A stretch of 64,000 nt of DNA. Source: Pseudomonas lutea. Lineage in GTDB: Bacteria; Pseudomonadota; Gammaproteobacteria; Pseudomonadales; Pseudomonadaceae. The stretch is from contig NZ_JRMB01000002.1 in the NCBI RefSeq assembly GCF_000759445.1, positions 1,426,001 to 1,490,000 on the forward strand. Reading direction: 5' to 3'. Positions 30,778-39,264 of the stretch are shown here, piece after piece. How positions within the stretch are numbered: position 1 is the first letter of the stretch; every line of letters starts with the position of its first letter. The position numbers and the translations under genes were made by a program. A model generated the notes under the pieces. The model saw only the letters and a list, made by a program, of their open reading frames with translations, had not been told where the DNA came from and did not search any database.

Positions 30778-31449
30778 ATGACCCAGGATCAACTCAAACA
30801 GGCCGTTGCCCAAGCCGCGGTCGATTTCATCCTTCCGAAGCTGGACGACAAAAGCATCGTGGGCGTCGGCACCGGCTCTACCGCCAACTGCTTCATCGAC
30901 GCACTGGCCCGGCACAAAGGCGCGTTTGACGGCGCAGTCGCCAGCTCTGACGCCACGGCCGCGCGCCTGAAGGGGCACGGCATTCCGGTGTACGAGCTGA
31001 ATACGGTCAGCGACCTTGAGTTTTATGTCGACGGCGCCGACGAAAGCGACGAACACCTGAACCTGATCAAGGGCGGCGGCGCAGCCCTCACCCGCGAGAA
31101 AATCGTCGCTGCTGTCGCCAGAACGTTTATTTGCATCGCCGATGGCAGCAAGCTGGTGTCGGTACTGGGTGCGTTCCCCCTGCCCGTCGAAGTGATCCCG
31201 ATGGCCCGTAGCCACGTGGCCCGCCAGTTGGTGAAACTGGGTGGCGACCCGGTTTATCGCGAAGGTGTGCTGACCGACAACGGCAACATCATCCTCGATG
31301 TGCACAACATGAACATCAGCAACCCGGTCGAGGTGGAAGCGCAGATCAACAACATCGTCGGCGTCGTCACCAACGGCCTGTTCGCTGCGCGCTCGGCAGA
31401 TTTGCTGCTGCTGGGCACGCAAGAAGGCGTGAAAACCCTCAAGCGTTGA
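30778..31449 (+). CDS. rpiA: Ribose-5-phosphate isomerase A
   Basis: A 223-residue cytosolic enzyme interconverting ribose-5-phosphate and ribulose-5-phosphate in the pentose phosphate pathway. [38 protein letters not shown] and ADGSKLV are the substrate and catalytic blocks. ATG 30778 follows a CCGGAG site and gives the standard N-terminus. An upstream in-frame start would add 18 residues not seen in the family. Divergent from ilvA. Confidence 0.96.
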   Translation: MTQDQLKQAVAQAAVDFILPKLDDKSIVGVGTGSTANCFIDALARHKGAFDGAVASSDATAARLKGHGIPVYELNTVSDLEFYVDGADESDEHLNLIKGGGAALTREKIVAAVARTFICIADGSKLVSVLGAFPLPVEVIPMARSHVARQLVKLGGDPVYREGVLTDNGNIILDVHNMNISNPVEVEAQINNIVGVVTNGLFAARSADLLLLGTQEGVKTLKR

Positions 31450-31490
31450 TTGTTGCGGGCCAGGCAAATCCTTCCGGAGATGCCTTGGCC

Positions 31491-32402
31491 TCAGCGCTTC
31501 TTGAACACGTAAAACAGATTCGGCTCGCTGACGACGTACAAGGTGCCGTCGTCGCCCATCGCGATGCCCTCCGCTTGGGGCACGCTCTTGCTCAGGCCCA
31601 TGCTGCCCTTGGTCAGTGACACGTTGCCGACCGGCTTGCCCTGCGTATCAAGCTCCAGAATTTGCCGAGATTCATCAGACAGCGCCAGCAAATGCCCGCT
31701 GCGCTCATCGAACTGCAAGCTGGAAAGGTCGCGCACAAACAGCCCCGCGTCCCGCTCCTTGCTGGACGTCACTTCCAGAATGTTCGGTGAATCCGTGCCA
31801 GCGTCGGGGAAGCCGCGCACTTCGATGATCTGCACCGGCCGCCGCTCTTTGGCGACGAACAAGCGACGACCCTGATTGTCGTAAGCCAGGCCCTCGAAGC
31901 CATTGTTGCCGCCGGCGTCGATACCCAGTGTCAGCTGCTCGGCATCGGCCGCATCAAGGAAAGTGGTGTCGTCATCCAGATGCACCTTGATCAGGCGCTG
32001 GCTGTGCTCGTCACTGATAACGTAAATGCCGGGGCTGATGTATTCGACAGCCTCGGCATCACCGAAACCCGTCAACGGAATCCTTCTCAGGATCCGCCCT
32101 TCGAGGCTAAGTTCGACCAGTTCCGGGTCTTTGTTGGTGACTGTGAAGAGAGTTTTGCGTTGGGGATCAAAGCTGAGGGCCGAGACGTTGTACTCAAGCC
32201 CATCAATGGCGCGCGCCTCGATCACGACTTCATAATCATCAAGGCCCAACGCCTGGGCATCGCTGGATTGCCAGAAAACGTACCAGTTGAACCAGAGGCG
32301 CTCGATGACCCGGTATTCGCGTGCCAGAAAAAAAGAGGCCGTGAGGATCAACACCACAGCCAGGGTGAGCACAACGGTCTGAAACGGGGACACACGACGC
32401 AT
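31491..32402 (-). CDS. SdiA-regulated-like family protein, copy 1
   Basis: A 303-residue protein with one N-terminal membrane anchor (about residues 8-28) and a six-bladed beta-propeller-like domain with repeats such as VSALSFDPQRKTLFTVTNKDPELVEL, NNGFEGLAYDNQGRRLFVAKE and PQAEGIAMGDDGTLYVVSEPNLFYVF. It resembles the YjiK/SdiA-regulated group and phytase-like esterase folds, whose substrate is unknown. A second copy lies just upstream on the same strand, 137 bases away. The domain is probably periplasmic. Confidence 0.82.
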   Translation of the reverse strand: MRRVSPFQTVVLTLAVVLILTASFFLAREYRVIERLWFNWYVFWQSSDAQALGLDDYEVVIEARAIDGLEYNVSALSFDPQRKTLFTVTNKDPELVELSLEGRILRRIPLTGFGDAEAVEYISPGIYVISDEHSQRLIKVHLDDDTTFLDAADAEQLTLGIDAGGNNGFEGLAYDNQGRRLFVAKERRPVQIIEVRGFPDAGTDSPNILEVTSSKERDAGLFVRDLSSLQFDERSGHLLALSDESRQILELDTQGKPVGNVSLTKGSMGLSKSVPQAEGIAMGDDGTLYVVSEPNLFYVFKKR

Positions 32403-32539
32403 GCAAGGGGCTCGACTTCAGTGGGGCGGCTTTAATAGCACCGTATTCTGAAGCCAAACTGAACCTGCGTCGCATCTCGTTTGCGTTTCCCGAGCGCAAC
32501 CTGGGGTCGGCCAGGTTTGCCCGGAAGGTCGGGCGTCGG

Positions 32540-33439
32540 TCACTGACGCTTGAAGGTATAAAAGAGATTCGGCTCGCTGACCATGTAAATGGTGCCGTTC
32601 TCGTCCATGGCTACGCCTTCGGCACGCGGAATGGTCTGGCGCAGGCCATTGAATCCGCTCAGGAGCGTCATAAAGCTAACCTCGTTCCCGTGCCCGTCCA
32701 GCTCCAACAGCATGTGCGACTCGGCGGACAACACCAGCAAGTGCCCCGTCTTCTGGTCGGCAAACAACGAAGACAGGTTACGCACGATGAGGTTGTCGTT
32801 GATCAGCTTGCGCTTTTCACCCTTGACCTCACTGCTGCCGTCGGCCTTCCAGCTGTACAGCGCAGGGGGGCGTTCTTCGCCAAACAGGAATTGTTGGTCC
32901 CGAGGGTCCCAGGCGATGCCTTCAAAGGCCTTGTTCTGATCTTTGGACACACCGAGGTCGTACTTGGGGAAGTCGGCGAGGTTTAGGCTCTTGGTCTCCG
33001 GCGTGACCTGGACAATGGTCATCAAGTGCTGGCGCTCGTCGACGATGGCGATCAGACCCTTGCCCAGCACGGCCACGCCCTCGGGGTTGCCCCAGCCTAC
33101 CAGCGGAATCTTGCGGATGACGTCGCCGGTGAGCGTCAGCTCGGAGAGAAAGGGGTTCTTGCCCATCACCGAATACAAGGTTTTGCTCTCGGAGTCGTAA
33201 GACAGATCCGAGGCCTCGTCCTTTTCCATGCCCGCCAACGGCTTGCCATCAATGTCGACCTTGTAATCCGGCAACCAGATGCCCGCCGCGCGCTCAGCCG
33301 AGGTGACGTTATGCTCGCGCAGCCACAACAGACCGCGATCATCCCAGTGCCAGGCGAAGGACAGGCTGGCGAGGATCACCAAGGCGGCGACAAGCAGCCA
33401 CCACCAACGGAAACGCACACGGCTTTGGCGCTGTGTCAT
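32540..33439 (-). CDS. SdiA-regulated-like family protein, copy 2
   Basis: A 299-residue paralogue of the next gene downstream, with the same layout: a short basic start, one anchor helix (WWWLLVAALVILASLSFAW) and a propeller ending PRAEGVAMDENGTIYMVSEPNLFYTFKRQ. Its ATG overlaps the stop of the FAH-family gene by four bases, so the two are coupled. The two copies differ clearly along their length, so the duplication is not recent. Function unknown. Confidence 0.82.
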   Translation of the reverse strand: MTQRQSRVRFRWWWLLVAALVILASLSFAWHWDDRGLLWLREHNVTSAERAAGIWLPDYKVDIDGKPLAGMEKDEASDLSYDSESKTLYSVMGKNPFLSELTLTGDVIRKIPLVGWGNPEGVAVLGKGLIAIVDERQHLMTIVQVTPETKSLNLADFPKYDLGVSKDQNKAFEGIAWDPRDQQFLFGEERPPALYSWKADGSSEVKGEKRKLINDNLIVRNLSSLFADQKTGHLLVLSAESHMLLELDGHGNEVSFMTLLSGFNGLRQTIPRAEGVAMDENGTIYMVSEPNLFYTFKRQ

Positions 33440-34104
33440 CCGCGGACGTCGCTTTCGAATCGGCTATGACCTGTCAGCTCCAGCACGATTTCATCGCCAA
33501 TGTTGAAAGGGCCAACACCGGCAGGTGTGCCGGTCATAATCAGGTCACCGGCTTGCAGGGAGAACTGCGAGGCCATGTGCTGGATCATCGGCACAATCGG
33601 GTTGAGCATGTGGCTGCTGTTGCCATCCTGACGGACTTCACCGTTGATGGTCAGGCGGATCGCGATGTCGGTCAGGTCGGGATAGGTATCGGCCGACACA
33701 AAGGGTGCGATCACTGCTGCGCCGTCAAACGACTTGGCGATTTCCCACGGCAGGCCTTTTTCTTTCAGCTTCGACTGCACGTCGCGCAGCGTGAGGTCCA
33801 GGCCCGGAGCGAACCCGGAAATGGCATCGAGCACTTCTTCACGGCTCGGTTTCTTGCTCAGCGGCTTGCCGATCAGCACCACGATCTCGGCTTCGTAATG
33901 CACCGAGCCACGGTCCTGCGGGATGCTGAAACCGCCTTCGATCCCGACCACGCAGCTACCTGGCTTGATGAACAGCAACGGTTCGGTCGGCACCGGGTTG
34001 TCCAGTTCCTTGGCGTGCTCGGCGTAATTACGGCCGATGCAGACCACTTTGCCGAGCGGAAAATGAACCTTGGTGCCGTCTACGTATTTGTGCTGATAGC
34101 TCAT
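33436..34104 (-). CDS. Fumarylacetoacetate hydrolase family protein
   Basis: A 222-residue enzyme of the YcgM/FAHD1 type. The metal-binding set is seen in SVHYEAEIVVLIGKPL and the following GLDLTLRDVQSKLKEKGLPWEIAKSFD; LIMTGTPAGVGP is the C-terminal family block. Relatives act as acylpyruvases, oxaloacetate decarboxylases or oxaloacetate tautomerases. The exact substrate cannot be told from sequence. It lies 38 bases downstream of the flavoprotein gene and is coupled to the propeller protein, so the three form a likely operon. Confidence 0.88.
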   Translation of the reverse strand: MSYQHKYVDGTKVHFPLGKVVCIGRNYAEHAKELDNPVPTEPLLFIKPGSCVVGIEGGFSIPQDRGSVHYEAEIVVLIGKPLSKKPSREEVLDAISGFAPGLDLTLRDVQSKLKEKGLPWEIAKSFDGAAVIAPFVSADTYPDLTDIAIRLTINGEVRQDGNSSHMLNPIVPMIQHMASQFSLQAGDLIMTGTPAGVGPFNIGDEIVLELTGHSRFESDVRG

Positions 34105-34142
34105 GAGCGCTCCTGAGAAGCTTGTTGTAATAGGGAAACCGC

Positions 34143-35537
34143 TTACAGCGCGAAAATTTTACCGGGGTTCATGATGCCGTTCGGATCGAACGCTGCCTTG
34201 ACGGCCTTCATGTATTCGATTTCAACCGGCGAGCGGCTGTAGTGCAGATAGTCACGCTTGGTCATGCCGACGCCGTGCTCGGCCGAAATCGAGCCGTTGT
34301 ACTTTTGCACGATCTCGAACACCCACTTGTTCACCGTGGCGCACTTGGCAAAGAATTCGTCCTTGCTCAGGTTTTCCGGCTTGAGGATGTTCAGGTGCAG
34401 ATTGCCGTCGCCAATGTGCCCGAACCAGACGATTTCAAAATCCGGGTAATGCTGGCCGACGATCGCATCCACTTCGGCGAGGAACGCCGGGACCTTTGAA
34501 ACGGTGACCGAGATGTCGTTCTTGTACGGCGTGAAGTGGGAGATGGTTTCAGAAATGTATTCGCGCAGCTTCCACAGATTGTGCAGTTGCTGTTCGCTCT
34601 GGCTCATCACGCCGTCAAGCACCCAGCCCTGCTCGACGCAGTGCTCGAAGGTTTCCAGCGCGTGGTTGGCCACCTCTTCAGTGGTCGCTTCAAACTCCAG
34701 CAGCGCGTAGAACGGGCATTCGGTTTCAAACGGCGACGGCACATCACCGCGCGCCATGACCTTGGCCAATGCCTTGTCGGAGAAGAACTCGAATGCGGTC
34801 AGGTCCAGTTTGCTCTGGAAGGCGTGCAGCACCGGCATGATGGCGTTGAAATCGGTGGTCCCGAGAACCATCGCGGTGAGGTTTTTCGGGGCACGATCCA
34901 GGCGCATGGTCGCCTCGACCACGAAACCGAGCGTGCCTTCGGCGCCGATGAACAGCTGCCGCATGTCGTAGCCGGTGGCGTTTTTGATGAGGTCTTTGTT
35001 CAGTTCGAGCAGGTCGCCCTTGCCCGTGACAACCTTGAGGCCCGCCACCCAGTTACGCGTCATGCCGTAGCGAATCACTTTGATCCCGCCGGCGTTGGTG
35101 CCGATGTTGCCGCCGATGTTGCTGGAGCCGGACGAGGCGAAATCGACCGGGTAATACAGGCCGTTTTCTTCCGCGAGATTTTGCAATTGCTTGGTGACCA
35201 CCCCTGGCTGGCAGATGGCGGTGCGATCGGTCAGGTTGAGTTCGAGCACCTGGTTCATGTAATCGAACGAAACGACCACCTCGCCATTGGCGGCGACGGC
35301 GGCGGCCGACAACCCGGTACGGCCACCCGAAGGGACCAGCGCAACCTTGCGTTCGTTGGCCCAACGGACGATGGCCTGAACCTGCTCGGTGGTCTTGGGG
35401 AACACGATGGCGGTGGGCGCCGGGGCGAAATGTTTGGTCCAGTCCTTGCCGTAGGTTTCGAGGGAATCGGCGTCGGTAAGCACCTTGCCAGGCTCAACCA
35501 GGGTCTTCAGCTCATCTATCAGCGCAGGATGGGTCAT
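34143..35537 (-). CDS. FAD-linked D-2-hydroxyglutarate dehydrogenase-like oxidoreductase
   Basis: A 464-residue flavoprotein of the VAO/GlcD family. The FAD domain shows LVPSGGRTGLSAAAV and GNIGTNAGGIKVIRYGMTRNWV, and the metal-binding histidines are in WFGHIGDGNLHLNI and EHGVGMTKRDYLH. It is divergent from serA. In P. stutzeri the enzyme at this place oxidises D-2-hydroxyglutarate made by SerA, which drives serine synthesis, and I infer the same role. ATG 35537 is chosen over an upstream start that adds ten unconserved residues. D-lactate or glycolate oxidase is the main alternative. Confidence 0.88.
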   Translation of the reverse strand: MTHPALIDELKTLVEPGKVLTDADSLETYGKDWTKHFAPAPTAIVFPKTTEQVQAIVRWANERKVALVPSGGRTGLSAAAVAANGEVVVSFDYMNQVLELNLTDRTAICQPGVVTKQLQNLAEENGLYYPVDFASSGSSNIGGNIGTNAGGIKVIRYGMTRNWVAGLKVVTGKGDLLELNKDLIKNATGYDMRQLFIGAEGTLGFVVEATMRLDRAPKNLTAMVLGTTDFNAIMPVLHAFQSKLDLTAFEFFSDKALAKVMARGDVPSPFETECPFYALLEFEATTEEVANHALETFEHCVEQGWVLDGVMSQSEQQLHNLWKLREYISETISHFTPYKNDISVTVSKVPAFLAEVDAIVGQHYPDFEIVWFGHIGDGNLHLNILKPENLSKDEFFAKCATVNKWVFEIVQKYNGSISAEHGVGMTKRDYLHYSRSPVEIEYMKAVKAAFDPNGIMNPGKIFAL

Positions 35538-35707
35538 CAACAGAACTCTCGAACAATTCATGGTCATCCTGAGAACGGCTCACGTCCAGGAATGGGGTGT
35601 TTCGCGGGGTGCATATGCTAGCATACGCCCCCCGCCAAACGAGCTTTCGGCCGATTTGCGGGCGCTTCACTTACTGCCATTTCTCTCCGGGACACAGGTT
35701 TACGCAG

Positions 35708-36937
35708 ATGAGCAAGACTTCCCTCGACAAGAGCAAGATCAAGTTCCTTCTTCTCGAAGGCGTCCACCAGTCCGCGGTCGACGTCCTCAAGTCCGCCGGT
35801 TACACCAGCATCGAGTACCACACCAAGTCTCTGCCGGAAGCCGAACTGAAGGAAAAGATTGCCGACGCTCATTTCATCGGTATTCGTTCCCGCACCCAAC
35901 TGACTGAAGAGCTGTTCGATTGCGCCAAGAAACTGGTCGCGGTGGGCTGCTTCTGCATCGGTACCAATCAGGTTGACCTCAACGCAGCCCGCGAACGCGG
36001 TATCGCCGTGTTCAATGCCCCCTACTCCAACACCCGTTCGGTGGCGGAGCTGGTGTTGGCCGAGGCCATCCTGCTGCTGCGCGGCATCCCGGAGAAAAAC
36101 GCTTCCTGCCACCGTGGTGGCTGGATCAAGAGCGCCGCGAACTCGTTCGAAATTCGTGGCAAGAAGCTCGGCATCATCGGCTACGGCTCGATCGGCACCC
36201 AGCTGTCGGTCCTGGCTGAAGGCCTGGGCATGCAGGTTTATTTCTACGACACCCTGACCAAGCTGCCGCTGGGTAACGCTACGCAGGTGTCCAGCCTGAA
36301 CGAGCTGCTGGGCATGTCCGACATCGTCACCCTGCACGTTCCGGAAACCAGCGAAACCCAGTGGATGATCGGCGAAAAAGAAATTCGCGGCATGAAGAAG
36401 GGCGCCATCCTGATCAACGCGGCACGCGGCACGGTGGTTGAGCTCGACGCCCTGGCTGACGCGATCAAGGATCAGCACCTGATCGGCGCGGCCATCGACG
36501 TGTTCCCGGTTGAGCCACGCTCCAACGATGATGTGTTCGAAAGCCCGCTGCGCGGCCTGGACAACGTCATCCTGACACCGCACATCGGTGGCTCGACGGC
36601 CGAAGCGCAAGCCAACATCGGTCTGGAAGTGGCAGAGAAGCTGGTCAAATACAGCGACAACGGTACGTCGGTTTCCTCGGTCAACTTCCCCGAAGTGGCC
36701 CTGCCGGCTCACCCGGGCAAGCACCGTCTGCTGCACATCCACGAGAACATCCCGGGCGTGCTGATGGAGATCAACAAGGTCTTCGCCGAAAACGGTATCA
36801 ACATCTCCGGCCAGTTCCTGCAAACCAACGAGAAAGTCGGTTATGTGGTGATCGACGTCGACGCCGAGTATTCCGATCTGGCGCAAGAGAAGCTGCAGCA
36901 CATCAAAGGCACCATCCGCAGCCGCGTTCTGTTCTAA
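35708..36937 (+). CDS. serA: D-3-phosphoglycerate dehydrogenase
   Basis: A 409-residue NAD-dependent enzyme, first step of serine synthesis. It has substrate-domain residues IRSRTQLTEELF, the Rossmann motif GYGSIGTQLSVLAEGLGM, the catalytic His in LTPHIGGSTAEAQ, and a C-terminal ACT domain (RLLHIHENIPGVLMEINKVF) for serine feedback. Length matches the E. coli type. ATG 35708 gives the standard MSKTSLDKSKIKFLLLEG start. A strong terminator follows. Divergent from the 2-hydroxyglutarate dehydrogenase-like gene. Confidence 0.96.
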   Translation: MSKTSLDKSKIKFLLLEGVHQSAVDVLKSAGYTSIEYHTKSLPEAELKEKIADAHFIGIRSRTQLTEELFDCAKKLVAVGCFCIGTNQVDLNAARERGIAVFNAPYSNTRSVAELVLAEAILLLRGIPEKNASCHRGGWIKSAANSFEIRGKKLGIIGYGSIGTQLSVLAEGLGMQVYFYDTLTKLPLGNATQVSSLNELLGMSDIVTLHVPETSETQWMIGEKEIRGMKKGAILINAARGTVVELDALADAIKDQHLIGAAIDVFPVEPRSNDDVFESPLRGLDNVILTPHIGGSTAEAQANIGLEVAEKLVKYSDNGTSVSSVNFPEVALPAHPGKHRLLHIHENIPGVLMEINKVFAENGINISGQFLQTNEKVGYVVIDVDAEYSDLAQEKLQHIKGTIRSRVLF

Positions 36938-36960
36938 ACCGCGAGCGTTCAATGTGCAAA

Positions 36961-36988
36961 AGGAGACCTTCGGGTCTCCTTTTTTTGT
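36961..36988 (+). terminator. Terminator of serA
   Basis: AGGAGACC-TTCG-GGTCTCCT followed by TTTTTT, an intrinsic terminator 24 bases after the stop. Confidence 0.95.
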
Positions 36989-37061
36989 GCCTCAAGCAGC
37001 CGTGTCCTGATGTTTGTGAACCGGTTTATCCAGTCACCATCAATGCACTTGAAGCGACGCC

Positions 37062-37085
37062 TTCGCCAGCAAGCCGGCTCCTACA
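37062..37085. repeat. Single REP arm
   Basis: TTCGCCAGCAAGCCGGCTCCTACA with no opposing arm nearby. Confidence 0.85.
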
Positions 37086-37150
37086 GATCGAGATGAGCCA
37101 TACGATTGGAGATACCGGCCCACGCCAGCCATCGCGCGGGGGATCGAACA

Positions 37151-37370
37151 GACCCACGTTAGCCACACGATGGAGAATTGGACGGACCCACGCTTGCCGC
37201 ACGATGGAAAATTGGACCAATCCACGCTTGCCGCACGATGGAGAATTGGACCAATCCACGCCCGCCGCGCGATGGAGAATTGGACGGACCCACGCTTGCC
37301 GCACGATGGAGAATTGGACCAATCTACGCTTGCCGCACGATGGAGGATTGGACGGATTCACGCCTGCTTA
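37151..37370. repeat. 34-bp tandem repeat, six copies plus a part
   Basis: Six contiguous 34-base units start at 37151, 37185, 37219, 37253, 37287 and 37321, with a partial seventh to 37370. The unit is roughly (G/A)A(C/T)CCACGCTTGCCGCACG then ATGGAGAATTGGAC(C/G). Units ending in C are followed by AAT and those ending in G by GAC, so two subtypes alternate. There are no spacers, so it is not CRISPR. The period is not a multiple of three. Confidence 0.95.
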
Positions 37371-37383
37371 CGGCGATCAAATT

Positions 37384-37469
37384 GTAGGAGCGCGCTTGCC
37401 CGCGAAGGCGTTTCGTCAGTTATGGGTATACCGCTGACCCACCGCATTCGCGGGCAAGCGCCTCCTACA
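37384..37469. repeat. REPIN, GCGCGCTTGCCCGCGAA type
   Basis: TGTAGGAGCGCGCTTGCCCG opposes CGGGCAAGCGCCTCCTACA. The right arm lacks one GC step. Confidence 0.88.
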
Positions 37470-37507
37470 ACGGAATGCGCCATACACTCTGCGCGCCGTA
37501 CCCGACC

Positions 37508-37596
37508 TGTAGGAGCCGGCTTGCTGGCGAAAGCGTCAAGTCAGACACATCCATGGTGGATGAATAAAACGTTTCGCCAGCAAGCCGGCTCCTTCA
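37508..37596. repeat. REPIN, GGAGCCGGCTTGCTGG type
   Basis: TGTAGGAGCCGGCTTGCTGG / GCCAGCAAGCCGGCTCCTTC, next to the DUF4399 gene. Confidence 0.9.
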
Positions 37597-37657
37597 GGTC
37601 CCAGGCGAGCCGTCGGCACTTGGCAACGCAAGCCGTGACTCTGGAGCGCTGAGCGCC

Positions 37658-38095
37658 CTACTTCACCGTGACGGTGATCTTCTGTGACTCGACCGGCGGA
37701 TTCAGCGGTACGTGATTCTTGTCGCCCACCAGCAACTGGAGCGTGTGCTGCCCTGGCGTCAGGTTCAGCTCGGTTTCGGTTTGGCCTTTGCCGAAATGGC
37801 GGATGTTGTCGGTCGTTGGCAGCGGCGCGTTCATGTCGGGCTGATCTTTGACGTCGATCAACAGGTGGTGATGACCGGTATCAGGTACATCGACGCCTGC
37901 AGGCGCAACGCCCATGCCTTTGAGGCCAAACTGCACCTTGAAGGCGCCGTTGACGACCGCGCCATCCTTCGGCGAAATGATGTAAACCTCGGCCCCTGCG
38001 GGTGATGCCGTGCGTGGCATATCGTCGGCATGAGCCAGCAAGCTTGCTCCAAGGAGCAGTCCGGTCAGGGCGGCTTTAGCAACTAACGTCTTCAT
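37658..38095 (-). CDS. DUF4399 periplasmic protein
   Basis: A 145-residue exported protein with a signal peptide (MKTLVAKAALTGLLLGASLLAHA). The mature part has GAEVYIISPKDGAVV, HHHLLIDV and the closing PGQHTLQLLVGDKNHVPLNPPVES that define DUF4399. The HHH and the final H suggest metal binding, but no function is known. The ATG at 38095 has GGAG upstream; an in-frame start 23 codons earlier would bury the signal peptide. It stands alone among repeats. Confidence 0.85.
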   Translation of the reverse strand: MKTLVAKAALTGLLLGASLLAHADDMPRTASPAGAEVYIISPKDGAVVNGAFKVQFGLKGMGVAPAGVDVPDTGHHHLLIDVKDQPDMNAPLPTTDNIRHFGKGQTETELNLTPGQHTLQLLVGDKNHVPLNPPVESQKITVTVK

Positions 38096-38281
38096 GATTT
38101 CTCCGTTTTTATCGATAGGCAGTTGGGGGTCAGGCTTCGAAGGCTTTTCCATCCCGACAGACAACCGCTCAGGAACGACCCTTACCTTAGCTGCGGTTGG
38201 CCGCGAAGTATTTCGCGGAGTGGCTGGATGTAGAAGGTTTCATGTTGGGCCCATGCGCAGACGCGCAACGACCACAACCCC

Positions 38282-38372
38282 TGTGGGAGTGAGCCTGCTC
38301 GCGAAGAGGTCAGTTGATTCAACCGCTTTTTCTGGGACTGAACCTATGCCTTCGCGAGCAAGCTCGCTCCCA
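38282..38372. repeat. REPIN, GTGGGAGTGAGCCTGCTCGCGAA type
   Basis: TGTGGGAGTGAGCCTGCTCG opposes CGAGCAAGCTCGCTCCCAC. A further lone arm-like TGTGGGAGTCAGCCTGCTA occurs at 38415. The 38096-38430 gap contains nothing else that I can name. Confidence 0.85.
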
Positions 38373-38430
38373 CGGGATCGGGGCTGGGTTGCAATCTCCG
38401 GCCGCCGCAGAGCTTGTGGGAGTCAGCCTG

Positions 38431-39060
38431 CTACAGCTCGAACGGCTCACTGCCGCGCCGCCGGAACCATCCGGTCAGCGACAGTCGCTCGCGGGTCGAG
38501 GGCATGACTTCGTGGGGCATGTCTCCCGAGAGAAACACCACCAGGCATCCCCCGGTGGGCTGCACGTCATATTCGACGCCGCCTTTGAGGTACATGCGCA
38601 ATTGACCACCGTGCTCCGGCAGCCAGGCGTCGTTGAGGTAGATGACGGCTGAAACCATGCGCTTGTCGTCATCCCGAAACCGATCCACATGCTTGCGATA
38701 GAACGCCCCGGGGGGATAAAGCGCGAAGTGGCTTTCGTAGTCTTCCAGCCCCAGAAACAGCCCGCGATTGAGCGCCTGACGCAGGCTGTCCATCAAGTCC
38801 AGATAGCGATCGCAAGGTTCGGCCTGCCCCGCCTCCAGCCATTGAATGTGATCACCGCGAATCCCTTCGCGAACCTCCTGCGCCGGTCCTCGGCCCACTG
38901 CAGCAGGCGCAAGCTCACCCTGAACGGCACGCGTGCGGCATTCCAGGGCCAGCTCCCGGGTCAGGGCGTCGGGCAGGAAAATGTTCTGCTGCGACCAGCC
39001 ACGCTCGGCCAGGTCGTCGACGATTCGCAACAGCAGAGGGTGATCAGGGGATATGCGCAT
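38431..39060 (-). CDS. 2-oxoglutarate/Fe(II)-dependent oxygenase
   Basis: A protein of 209 residues with the prolyl-4-hydroxylase-type double-stranded beta helix. The iron ligands are H-x-D in YRKHVDRFRDDD and the distal His in GDMPHEVMPS, and the 2-oxoglutarate arginine is in STRERLSLTGWFRRR. The substrate is unknown; relatives hydroxylate prolyl or other residues in proteins. Three in-frame ATGs (39060, 39069, 39078) are possible. I used the innermost from the expected family start, and no ribosome site decides it. Divergent from the DUF2059 gene. Confidence 0.83.
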   Translation of the reverse strand: MRISPDHPLLLRIVDDLAERGWSQQNIFLPDALTRELALECRTRAVQGELAPAAVGRGPAQEVREGIRGDHIQWLEAGQAEPCDRYLDLMDSLRQALNRGLFLGLEDYESHFALYPPGAFYRKHVDRFRDDDKRMVSAVIYLNDAWLPEHGGQLRMYLKGGVEYDVQPTGGCLVVFLSGDMPHEVMPSTRERLSLTGWFRRRGSEPFEL

Positions 39061-39264
39061 GGCGCGCATAGTATCCATACGCCGGTTAATCCGACAGAGC
39101 CCGGAGCCCGGCGAATGAGGAATATTTCTGCACAGGGAATACGCCCGAGCGGTTTTGCCGAACGGCAGGTCGAACCCACGAGTTTTAGCGGGGTCTGGCA
39201 AGTGTTAACTCGACAAATCCCCGCTGCCCCGCCGAGAATAGCGGCCTGCCGACAGGAGTCTCTA

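Noticed and set aside
37151..37370. CRISPR array
   Set aside because: The 34-base units are contiguous with no unique spacers, and no cas gene is present.
37026..37652. Genes across the 34-bp repeat
   Set aside because: Both strands stay open only because the repeat lacks stops. The period is not a multiple of three and no start signal is seen.
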